Positions 53,357-64,000 of a DNA stretch of 64,000 nucleotides are shown in pieces. A model generated the notes under the pieces. It was not told where the DNA came from. It saw nothing but the letters and a program-made list of their open reading frames with translations, and did no database searches. Origin of the DNA: Capitella teleta. Its lineage: Eukaryota; Annelida; Polychaeta; Capitellidae. Position 1 is the first letter of the stretch. Every line of letters begins with the position of its first letter. Both the position numbers and the translations under genes were made by a program. The stretch lies in assembly GCA_000328365.1 (NCBI GenBank), contig KB297495.1:264101-328100 (forward strand), written 5' to 3'.

Positions 53357-54492
53357 TTAGTGTGGTGCAGGTCCGTTGTTACATTTATCGCCCTCGCAGA
53401 AGCAGTAGACGGATCCATGACCTCCCTGTTTGTGGCAACCAGTCTTGTGAGGATTCACTCCATATTCACCCTTGTAGCACCCGCGGAAAATGTCTGAAAC
53501 AAACCATGATCAGATTAGCCGAAGATTCCAGCTCAAGAGGCAATATCCAAGGATATATAATGCTTATTATGTAATAGGTAATGAAAATCTCGATTGATCG
53601 AATTTATCTTGCAATATATGTGTATGCATCATAGACTAAATCACATGTAAAACTTCACAATTTTGTTAAATTTATGAAAGTAGTCGCTAAATGTTCAACT
53701 GATCTCTTGATATGAAAATACCAGGAATTAATACATTGGGTGTATGGATGCACTAAATAATAATGGGTCTTGTCCTAAATGTCTTGAACTTGAAGATGCA
53801 TTACACTCTGAACGTTTGTTTGAATGTTTAATTATGTGTATGCATATACTATGTATTGCCCGAGAACGATGATTGTATTATGTAGGGAATGTACAACCCT
53901 CTACATTCTTGAGCAATAAGTTAGTTTTGAAACTACTAACCTCCATTGGGATCCTTTCTGACGTAGCAGTTGCTATGGCAATCCCATACATCAACACCAA
54001 AATCCTTGGCAGCATAGTGGTCGAATGGTCCAAGGCACTTGTCCCAGCCACCGTTGATGGTGCGGGGAATTGGTACGTAGGTCTTCTTAGCGTAACCTCC
54101 GTGGTAGCTCTGACCTGCCTGACTGTGTCCACCGGATGAGGACCCATAGCCCTGTGGCTCATACTGCTGCTTCTTCTCATAACCTCCATACTGTCGCTTC
54201 TCAAGTACAACCTTCTTGTCATAGTAGGTCTTTGGTGGAGAATATGCGCACTGGTAGCAGTACTTGGCTGTGAAATTCACGCTGATCAGACTGCGGAATA
54301 CTCGAGATGATACTGACCTTTTTGGTAGCCTTTCTGCTCATATCCGTGGCTCTGCTGTTGGTAGCCGGTCTGCGGTGGGTAGCCGCGCTGAGGCTGAGGG
54401 TAGCTTGGTTTTTGAGGCTGGTAGCTGGAAGACGAGGCTGCACAGAGGCCGATGAGGCCCAGGGCTAGAAGAACGCCAATGTACTTCACCAT
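53357..54492 (-). CDS. Secreted Ly6-like cysteine-rich protein, copy 2 (complete)
   Basis: Exons 54492-54318, 54267-53941, 53493-53357; 212 residues. Signal peptide 1-19, YQP/GYQ-rich region ~20-60, then YCYQC, a GYGSSSGGHSQAGQSYHGG spacer, and a Cys-rich tail ending VYCFCEGDKCNNGPAPH, the CxCxxxxCNN end of Ly6/uPAR-like domains. No GPI signal or membrane segment follows, so it should be secreted. Coding parts and introns are almost identical to copy 1 about 4.1 kb away, while sequence beyond about 100 bp upstream diverges: a recent duplication. Ly6 family is my best assignment; function unknown. Confidence 0.8.
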
Positions 54493-54555
54493 ACTCCTGC
54501 TTGTTGCTATGTGAATGGTCAGACTGAATTGAATGTTGTTCTATTGAATGTGAGG

Positions 54556-54565
54556 TCTTTTATAG
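54556..54565 (-). promoter_or_regulatory. TATA box of Ly6-like gene copy 2
   Basis: CTATAAAAGA on the minus strand at the same distance from the ATG as in copy 1. Confidence 0.65.
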
Positions 54566-55079
54566 TGGGATATACGTGGGCTAATGGTCACGTGTTGAGA
54601 TGTAAAGCCAACATGTACTGTCGCTTTCACAAGGGGGATGGTCGTCCACGGTTAAAGGTGACAGACAGTCCACGCATCCTGCATGTTTCGCATGCAATTA
54701 TTTATTGAATATAATTACTCACGACATCTGCGAAATACCTTCAGGATACGATGCAACATGTTTTCACACCATGTGATTGATGGTCAACCTACTTCATCCT
54801 TTATTTTGTCTTCAAATGATTCTGCAAGAACGTCGCAGATGGTGTCGAGTGCTTAGGAATGTCTTCCTTGACATGTGTTGCATTGCAAGATTGCAAGACA
54901 CATTCAGTTGACATGTATTATAATAGAAACATAAAAGTCTGCATGGCCAACTAAATTAACGTTTTGGCCTTTCAAGTTATGGGAGTTTGACATAACGTTA
55001 CAAAATTCAATGTACAATTAAATGGAGGGACACGGGGATTTGAAATGGGTTCGATTTATAGAGCAATTCGAGTTATGGG

Positions 55080-55413
55080 TGTGTGTGTGTGTGTTGGGGT
55101 TTTACGGCTCCACCAAACCAATCGGATGATACGGGCGCCAGAACAGAAGGCCTGGGACCGGGGTTTCCCCCTACTCTTATCGATAAATCCCAATGGTTCT
55201 TTATGCTGCATACCACCATAGACAGTAGTGCACAGCGTCCGGCCTTGTTACGCAGTTGGGCAGCACTGCAGAGTCACCGAAGAATCACAATTTTAATTCA
55301 CAATCATAACGCCCGTGGCCTGATCGGGTCTCGAACCCGAGACCTCGACCCCCACGGTCGGCATAGGATTGCAGTCAGTCGGTTTAACCCACTGAGCTAT
55401 TCGGTGCCCCCTC
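55080..55413 (-). mobile_element. tRNA-derived SINE, copy 4 (full length)
   Basis: tRNA-like head at the right (TAGCTCAGTGGGTT, GGTTCGAGACCCG), body, and a GT/CA dinucleotide tail. Exact 12-bp duplication TCGAGTTATGGG (55068-55079, 55414-55425). This copy has the best box A and B and may be the youngest. Confidence 0.9.
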
Positions 55414-55425
55414 TCGAGTTATGGG

Positions 55426-56443
55426 AGTTTGATATATTGAGATTATACTGCAGCACATTTTCTCTTATTGCATAATACAAGCTAGTAGACGCCACCTCGT
55501 TATGTTGGAATTAGTGCAATACCCTTCTATGTGACATACTTAATTATGACTATCAATTTAACAAGTACTACAATATGCAACATATGCCGAAAAAGACATT
55601 ACAAATCATTCGACGCCATAATTTGAAGTGCATGACGCCAAGCCAATTGAAGCCACATTTTCAACAAAAGAACGAATGGCAAAATGCACCATTTGTCCAC
55701 ATGGCTCCATCGTAAAAGATCACCATAGTGTGGATTTCTCAGAGTTCGAACTTAGAAATGAGAAAACGACTGATGACTGAACTACGCTAATGATTCCTGG
55801 TGTAGCAATTACATACTAAAGTGGCTATGATTTACCCAATAACTAGCACCAGTAGTTACTGAGCGAAATCGAGTATTTCGGTCGCATTTAATTGAGTTAT
55901 TTCACTAAACGTGAATCCATGCTTAAGTTGTATGACAATAACTTCTCATTTTGAGTATTATGCAATGTGAATAAAAATTAACCATATTCTTCGACAATTA
56001 CCCACCCTTCTGAGTACTATATGACACAAAATCGGCCAACGCTCTACAATATATGGAACTTTTCGTTGAAAAATCGTGTTTCACGTGAATTCCGACGTTC
56101 TGTTGGACAGTTGCCATGGCGATACGGAGAGACGTGGATTCATTCTTTGCAATGAGGCACCAAAGTACGAACACGCAACCCATGCGTGACCATGGTGTTT
56201 CACAACATAGTAAGAACAGCAGAGCGTGTTTGTTTCAATTAAAAACAACTGGCGTTATTCAATCATTTCGAGGAGTGTCCGTAACTCAAAAGTCAATTTT
56301 TATCAGATAGGAAAAACAATACTATCTCAGGTCTTCTCCTTCTGTTCACCTTCCCTCGTGATTACGTAATCCATTTGTATAACAACGACTTGAGATGATG
56401 GATAAGCATGAGTTAATCATCGCCGTCAGGCATCACAGCAGCG
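55426..56443. other. Intergenic, no feature recognised
   Basis: About 1 kb of unassigned AT-rich DNA that should include the promoter of the carboxypeptidase gene. No clear motif found. Confidence 0.4.
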
Positions 56444-58087
56444 ATGAAGGCGACACTTATCCTCCTCACCTTCTTCACTTTCTACTTCACTGCTCTGGTA
56501 GAAAGAAAGAGTTTTGAAGGGTATGCATTCTTCTGTGCATCAACATTCTAATAGTTCTCTATGTATGCTTAGATTATTCTCTGTTATCGTTTGTTCTATG
56601 ATTGCAGGTACCAAGTTCTTAGCCTGACTCCAAAGACACAAGAACATCTCGATGTCCTGATTCGAGTTAAGGATCTAGGTGAGTACTCTGCATTCATAAA
56701 TAAAGTCTTAAAAACTAAATAAAAATAAAATAATATTTTTCCCAGCCATGTGGATGAAACAGGGTTTCAATCTGGAAGATTTCAACAAACTGGAAGGCGT
56801 GAGAAAGATCAAATCAAGGAATCTGAAAACCAAAACATAATATTAATTACAGATCATGGCTTGGATCAAAGAAAGATGCGCTGAGGGCCTCACTTGTGAG
56901 ACATATTCGATCGGCAAAACCTTCGAAGACCGAGACATCATGGTGCTTCACATAGACATGAATGTTAAACACAGATCAGCAAATCAGGAAGTGGAAGAAA
57001 ATCTTTCTGGTTGGACGCCACCATCCACGCCAGAGAATGGATTGCTACTGCCACCATTCTGAAAATCACCGATCAAGTGGGTGTAATCTATTAATAGCCT
57101 TTATGTAATGACTTCATATTTATACAGATCATCAATGATTATTCCACTGACAGCATTGTACAAAGTCTTGTTGACAAGTATGACTGCTACATCGCGCCTA
57201 TGCTGAACCCTGATGGATACAAATTCAGCTGGGACAGCGTATGTTCATTAACTATTATTAATTATAATTAATTATCTTTGATCTTGATGTGTTGAAACAG
57301 AACCGTTACTGGCACAAGGACCGTAGAACCCGGAACCTGAGCGCAAGTGTCGATCTCAACCGCAACTTCGACGTCCAATGGATGTGTACCCAATGGACAA
57401 ATGGACAAATATATTGCATAATATGCTCATCTCTTTGCTTTGCAGCCGATGGAACCAGCTCTTTTGCTTGCATGGATACTTATGGAGGCAAGTCGGCTGC
57501 TTCCGAGCCGGAAACACAAGCCGTGCAAGATGAGGCTCAGAGGGTTGGACGTGATGTCCTCGCGTGGGTGTCCATCAACTCCTACTCGATCCTCTGGTTG
57601 GCTCCGTACGGCATCAGGAAGGGAGGCCGGTGCGAGTTCCCTGCGGACTACAATGGTATCGTGAGTAGGATTCCTGTTCTTGGCTTCCTTTGCTCGTCTC
57701 TGTCGAAAACGGATATGCAATTTAGATGGCGGTTGCCATAGTCGACGCTGTTCAGAATACTTACAGAACATCATGGAAGAGGGGAAGTGTGTGTTCCCTG
57801 CTTTGTGAGTTTTTGTCAATAAACTCATTTGCGACAATTATTTGCTTTGAGTAGAATCCGTAAATAGATGCTCAAAATTGTCCATGATCGTATCTCGGAT
57901 TGAATTTCCGTTCATTTTGGCTAGTGTAGATGCTGCCAGCGGCTCAACGGTTGATTACGTGAAATCGAAAGCTGGTGTGAAATACTCATTCACCCCTGAA
58001 TTAAGAGGACGAGATTTCGTTATCAAGCCCCAAGAGATCACACCATCATATCGCGAAATTTGGAACGGTGTCGTTGCCATATTGTAA
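56444..58087 (+). pseudogene. M14 (A/B-type) carboxypeptidase, damaged and lacking catalytic residues
   Basis: Nine exons: 56444-56520, 56608-56678, 56746-56798, 56853-57076, 57128-57238, 57301-57385, 57446-57660, 57726-57804, 57930-58087. Signal peptide, propeptide-like part (YQVLSLTPKTQEHLDVLI), then the metallopeptidase fold: WLDATIHAREW (Zn ligands His and Glu), MLNPDGYKFSW, VDLNRNFDVQW, YGGKSAASEPETQAV, FTPELRGRDF (catalytic Glu). Two key positions differ: the third Zn ligand His (usual HSYS) is Asn in SINSYS, and the WRK Arg (R127 in CPA numbering) is His in YWHK. Exon 4 carries about 23 extra nt after MVLHI that shift the frame before the HARE motif. A secreted digestive-type protease by family, but this copy is probably inactive: a pseudogene, or an assembly error on top of a pseudoenzyme. 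Confidence 0.75.
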
Positions 58088-59014
58088 CTAAGATCGAGGA
58101 GATTGAAAGGCTTTGATTCAAAAACACCATTGTTCGTTTGTATTCCAATAAAGCATTGTTCATTTTATCCGCCTGAAGGGTTTTCCTATTTACTAATATA
58201 TGTGACCGTTATACGTGCCAAAACTTGTCCACTGAATTTGTCATGGAAACGAGGCCTAAGGGCTGGCTATAAGCAGCAACTGCAGCTGCATTTAAATATA
58301 GTTATAAGTATTTTAGGAGAATTAATATTCAAGATAATTTTGTTTCGCGGCGTCGATAATAATGTCGCATTTTTGGAATTCATCACTAATTAAGATTCGC
58401 ATCGATTTGAAGCTAGTTGGCGTGAGTCGATATTAGTGCTGTTGGAGCATATACAGGATAAAGACCCCTTGGGATCGCTCTGAAGCGAACAGACTGAGAT
58501 AGTAAAATCTTCGAATTAACCCGACTGGATGTAACACAATTAACGCCACCTGGCCCCTTTTCTGTACCTATAGAAACTTCAAAGCATGCGGCACTCCCTG
58601 GCCCCGGGCTCTCTTTACTGTCTCAAAATGCCACTCTTGAAGATGTTCACACCCTCTTAGAATTGCATGAATGGCATTTAAGGACGTAGTTTCATGAATT
58701 ATTGACGCTTCGGGGATCAACATATTTCTTTTGTTGAGTGTGAAAAAAATCAACCTCATATTGTGCCTGTTGTTAAGATTCATGCAACATAATACCCTAG
58801 AGTAATTAAAATCCGAGATTATTTTTTAAAAAATGCCACATACCGACCGTTAACTTTAAAAGGAATTTATATTTCCAACCCAGGCATTGCCAGTTTAGAA
58901 GTTAAGAATGTTTCATGACTTCTAAAATACTAGAACACAGATACACTACGAGAATCAACTATCAAAGAGTTCTGTGAACGATTCAGAGAGATCAGAGTGG
59001 GGAACGTATCAGGA
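58088..59014. other. Intergenic, no feature recognised
   Basis: 3' end of the carboxypeptidase gene (AATAAA at 58148) and upstream region of the LRR-IPT gene. Nothing else identified. Confidence 0.4.
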
Positions 59015-62000
59015 ATGGCGACGTACAATGCAGTGACGATTCTGGTGCTCAGCTTCGTTTTGTGTGTTCTTGTGAATTGCCAGACTTACGAAGGCTCATT
59101 AGCCGGATTGACTGAAATCCCGCAGGATATTCCTCCCGATTTCACAACGATAGACCTTAGCTGGAATTCGATCACGACAATCGGACCAAAAGCATTCAGC
59201 AATTATACAAAATTGCTTCAGTTGTTGCTTCATAGGAACCGCATCAGTCAAATATCCAGCGACGCATTTGAAGGATTGTATAAGTTAAGCTCTCTGAATT
59301 TGGAGAGCAATCGACTGATAACAATTCCTGAAATGAAGGGTTTAATATTGAAATATCTAGTACTCGACGTCAACAACATTCAACTGAATGATGGCAATTT
59401 CGAAGACGTCGCCATTGATCAATTACAAGTGAAAACCAATAATATTCAGACTCTTTCACCTTTATCGAAATTGTCGAACTCATTAAGATTCTTATATGTC
59501 ACTCTAAACTCTCTCGAAAAAAACAGTGCTGCTGATTTGTACAACTTAATTCAGTCGCTTCCTGGGTTGCAAACGTTGCATATTGCATCGGGAGGGCTTA
59601 CAACTTTTCCTGATATTCGAATACTAAAAGAGAACATTCAATTAAAATTGTATTTGGGCGACAATACATACGCATGTGACGGTAGATTGTCGTGGATGCA
59701 TAACACATCCATCAACATCATAGATTACAACGCTATCCAATGTGCATCCCCTCCGCGTCACTTTGGGAAAAATCTTGATGCAATTCCCCTGGAGGAGCTG
59801 TGTCCAGGTGAGTTAACGAGTGATGGTTACCCATACTGGTATTTGAAGACCAAATTTAAAGCCGCTACTTGTACATGTACTCGTATGAGTATTCAATTAA
59901 TGATTTATAGGCACAGTCATGCATTTTTTTGCCATTATATTTGCCATTGATGAGTATTTGCCAATGTAGAATGCGAATAATGGCTCGTTTTTCCCATTCA
60001 AAATGTTCTGATTGCGAAGGATATTAAGTCATTAACCTAAATCTAGTGAATGATGTATGGTTCATCCATCCTTTATACCACCAACTATTTTATGTCATCG
60101 GTGAATATTGGATGGTATTATACGAGATACCCTTCTCGTGGAGAGGTGATGGCGGAGTGGTTAGCGTGCTCGAAATGTTTGGCGCAGGCTAACGGAGTTT
60201 CGAAGCCAGCCAGCCGCCTAACTAAACTTCGCCTAATATTCTCGGATCACATAAGTCTTTGTTGCTTCAGGATTCCGAGGTTAACATGTGTTCACATGTG
60301 TTCTTTGTACAAGTACTGCCTGCATGTCACAACATTGAACATTGACATCACTTACATCATTGACACTGGCTTAATGTTCATTATTTTTATATTTGTTATC
60401 TGAAATGGACACATATCGAAAAATCGAACAGTCCAGACCATTTTAGGTATTTTCTATGGAATAATTGCAATATGGTCAACGGGGAATTATTAAAAGGAAC
60501 TTCGTCGTTATTATTATGTGTTCAATGTGTTGTTGAATCAATAATTTCATAAACTTTGTTAAGGGCGGAGCAAAACAAAACTGAACTGACGAAAAGAATT
60601 GTGGCCATGCATCACAAATTTGTGGAAGCTATCAATATAAATGTACATTATCCGATAATTCTGATTAAATAGATAGACGTAATCCACTTATTTACAAGCA
60701 CAAATATATATGTTTATCACTTTATTTGCAACAAAAGATGCGGACGAATGCACTGAAACGGACGTTGAACCAACCTCTGGATCAGTGACAGGAGGAACTA
60801 GGATTACAGTGACAGGCCCGTGCGTTCCAGGCAGCCTGCAATTAGGTCCCACAACTCTTCAGTAAGTTAATTAACTCGTCGTGATCTCATATGGGAATTA
60901 TAAATCTGCAGTTCCACATTGGATCCTTATGTTTTCGTGACCAAGAGCGTGCAAGTTCCATATCTGCCATATCCTGAGCCTATTCAAGTTGCAATACCGA
61001 CTAGAAAAGGGACCCTCACGGTTTCCATGGGCAAGAATTTCACCTTCAGGAACATTCCTATTGTTCAAGATGTTCACCCGAGAACACTAAATGTGGAGTA
61101 AGCACGCAATGGTCTAAAACGGCCGAAATTCATCTGAGTAATAAACGTGATTATTTTAGCGGAGGAACCAAAGTGACAGTGACAGGGAAACACTTTGCGG
61201 CCGAGATTGACCCCCACATGAACCTCACTCAGATGGCAATCAAAGCAAACACGTCGGATGGAAATTTCAATGAAACTGTTTATCCGCTTACAGTAGATAG
61301 CGATCCCATAGTTACATCATGTCACATAATACATAATATTTCCCCAGCCATGCACAGTACACGACGACAGCAAAATGACCTGCAAGACGCCAAAACTACA
61401 GCTCCCCCTCGTGGGGGAATTCGAGTCGTTCGAATTTGAGTATCGGTTTGGTTTCTGGTTTGAAGGTTTCGAGGAATATCAAGAGACGAACAACGAACGA
61501 AACACGTCAACCGCCATTACGATTGAAGTATCAGTTACAAAACTGCCTCCGATCCCAGAGCAACACTGGCCTCTGTATGACGTCACGACGAAAGAGCCTT
61601 TGGTGCTGCAGGCATGGACAATATTCCATGACCAAATTGCAGTTTTATTTATTTATATTAATCAGATTTCGTGGGGACAGTTCCAGCATGAGGCAATGGT
61701 GCGTGTCGAAGGCATCGAAAGCAACATCACCAATCGATATGGCAACCGAATTCTATTCTTTCCACCCGATAAAGCTACGCTGGACCAGGGTGCTGGATGT
61801 CAAACTTCATCCGAGTCACACACTGTTGATGTTAGTTGTCATATGCGTTATCTAGTGAACATTCATAGCAGTAATTAATGCCAAAGTTATAGGCTGGTAT
61901 CCAAATAAGCTTTCTCCATATTTATGGGTTTTGTTCTCAGGTGGAAGCCGGCAACACAGATCGGCATGTTGGTTGCTTGAGTTACGCAGACAGGGAAGAT

Positions 62001-62117
62001 GGCAAAGGTGCTTCTCTTATGATGATTCTGGTGATCGTTGCCTGCCTCATTGCTGTCGTTGCGATACTTATCACCTGTTATGTCATCCAGAAGAAAAAGA
62101 AGCAGGGCGACCAATAG
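59015..62117 (+). CDS. Type I membrane protein with leucine-rich repeats and IPT/TIG domains
   Basis: Exons 59015-59807, 60738-60861, 60912-61097, 61160-61292, 61348-61830, 61941-62117; 631 residues. Signal peptide (TILVLSFVLCVLVNC), five or so LRRs (IDLSWNSITTIGPKAFSN, LLLHRNRISQISSDAFEG, LNLESNRLITIP), a C-terminal LRR cap (YACDGRLSWMH...CASPP...LCPG), then two IPT/TIG-like domains (EPTSGSVTGGTRITVTGPC; GGTKVTVTGKHF; CTVHDDSKMTCKTP). One membrane helix (~599-622, MMILVIVACLIAVVAILI) and a short KKKKQGDQ tail without a signalling domain. Probably an adhesion or recognition receptor. An optional 68-nt intron around 61600-61667 is possible, since GTG and CAG signals are in phase, so that part of exon 5 is uncertain. 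Confidence 0.8.
60140..60225 (+). repeat. tRNA-like (Ser-type) relic in an intron
   Basis: GATGGCGGAGTGGTTAGCGT resembles a class II tRNA box A and is followed some 40 nt on by GTTTCGAAGCC, a poor box B. No acceptor stem partner, so it is a pseudo-tRNA or SINE head rather than a functional tRNA. Confidence 0.35.
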
Positions 62118-62980
62118 ATGTCTCAATAACGAATAATATAGTCTAACAATCTCTAAGAGAACATCCAAATTGTAACAACAAAAACTTGTAGCGTAAACTA
62201 ACGAATTCAATATCCAAGAGCATTTTGTAAGGTTTCAGAGAACTGAGTAAACAAATATAATTTTTATTCAAGATTTGGGAGGACTTATACAACACGCTGA
62301 CTCTTCAATACAGGCATAATTCAGATTTTAGCCCTCTAAAGGTAAAAAAACCCCTCTGAATTTGTCATACATTTCATTAATTTATCTTAACAATGTCTTC
62401 TCTCTTTGAAATGCTATTATAATATTCATGCATGTTTCTGATTACATATTTATGCGAGATATTGTCAAAGGGTTTAGTGTCGTTTTTTCCCCCTTTGATT
62501 CCCCTTTGATTCCCTATATTATACTTTTTTTTTGCCAAAAATAAAGAGAAATAATACACTTATTGCTTTTAATATTTTCGGCTTGGTTTGATTGCACATA
62601 ATATTATTATCTGTATTGCCACGGTAGATGATTGAACATGCAGTGGTGGGAAAATCGCGAGAAGCAAGAGGCTATCATTCCGGTCAGGGATAAAGCGTGT
62701 CTAACCAAAAACGTTTCACTTTTATATATACTCATAAGAAAATTAATAAGTATCCATGATATACAATTACACTCTATACAACTAGATAGCATATTCATTG
62801 TTCAGTCTGAACTTGTAAGAGGACTTCGCGTGAAGCGTGCTAAACAATGGAAATGATTGTGTACATGGAGGAAGTCTGAGGATCCAAGTTGTTCGTGGCC
62901 GCCTTGATACTTACAAGTGAGTTGTGAATATGTATATACATATGCGTCATGACGCAAAAAAAATGACCGTGGCAGAAAAT
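62118..62980. other. Convergent intergenic region
   Basis: 3' flanks of the LRR-IPT gene (+) and the ABCC gene (-). AATAAA sequences occur on + near 62540. No other feature seen. Confidence 0.4.

Positions 62981-64000
<1,020 letters not shown>

Noticed and set aside
57427-57837. 136-residue minus-strand frame
   Set aside because: Antisense to carboxypeptidase exons 7 and 8.

Overview
This window looks like nuclear DNA of an early-branching animal, most likely a demosponge. It is AT-rich, its genes are compact with many short introns (often 50-150 nt, GT-AG), it is crowded with small transposable elements, and the proteins are clearly metazoan (PURA, RACGAP1, HSP60/HSP10, an ABCC transporter, a death-domain adaptor, a secreted Ly6-like pair, an LRR-IPT receptor). 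The species call is an inference from gene style and content. One 50-N assembly gap lies at 49257-49306. I rebuilt gene models by hand from reading frames, splice signals and phase, so exon ends are predictions.

Layout: 1-1868 repeats. 1869-4059 (-) a death-domain plus SEFIR-domain adaptor. 5092-7815 nested LINE remains. 7816-9898 AT-rich, with no gene seen. 9899-15823 (-) PURA, three PUR repeats, with a hAT element, a SINE and mariner-like MITEs in its introns. 16522-19369 transposons, one nested in another. 19537-22852 (-) a 15-exon gene joining two CARF-like modules to a CYTH domain. 24503-24676 a lone zinc-ribbon exon. 26470-29317 (-) a protein with about 12 C2H2 fingers. 32180-33840 a broken Tc1 transposon. 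35159-35938 (-) HSP10 and 38634-41376 (+) HSP60, head to head. 42748-47146 (-) RACGAP1 (18 coding exons). 47541-49256 a three-layer transposon nest. 49307-54492 two near-identical Ly6-like secreted genes. 56444-58087 (+) a damaged M14 carboxypeptidase. 59015-62117 (+) an LRR/IPT membrane protein. 62981-64000 (-) the C-terminal end of an ABCC transporter.

Most interesting: a 74-nt sequence occurs five times, always in the sense orientation of its host gene: three times upstream of the HSP60 start codon, once in HSP60 intron 2, and once in RACGAP1 intron 14. It has C/D, C' and D' box-like motifs, a closing stem with a compensatory change, and in the two best cases a spacer of about 70 nt to the 3' splice site. 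These are hallmarks of intron-encoded box C/D snoRNAs. HSP60 intron 1 also holds two copies of a ~130-nt sequence with an H/ACA-like layout (hairpin, ANANNA, hairpin, ACA). The HSP60 locus may thus be a multi-snoRNA host gene. Other points of note are the CARF-CYTH fusion, the DD-SEFIR adaptor (a MyD88-like layout with SEFIR in place of TIR), and many well-bounded MITE families with recognisable target-site duplications.
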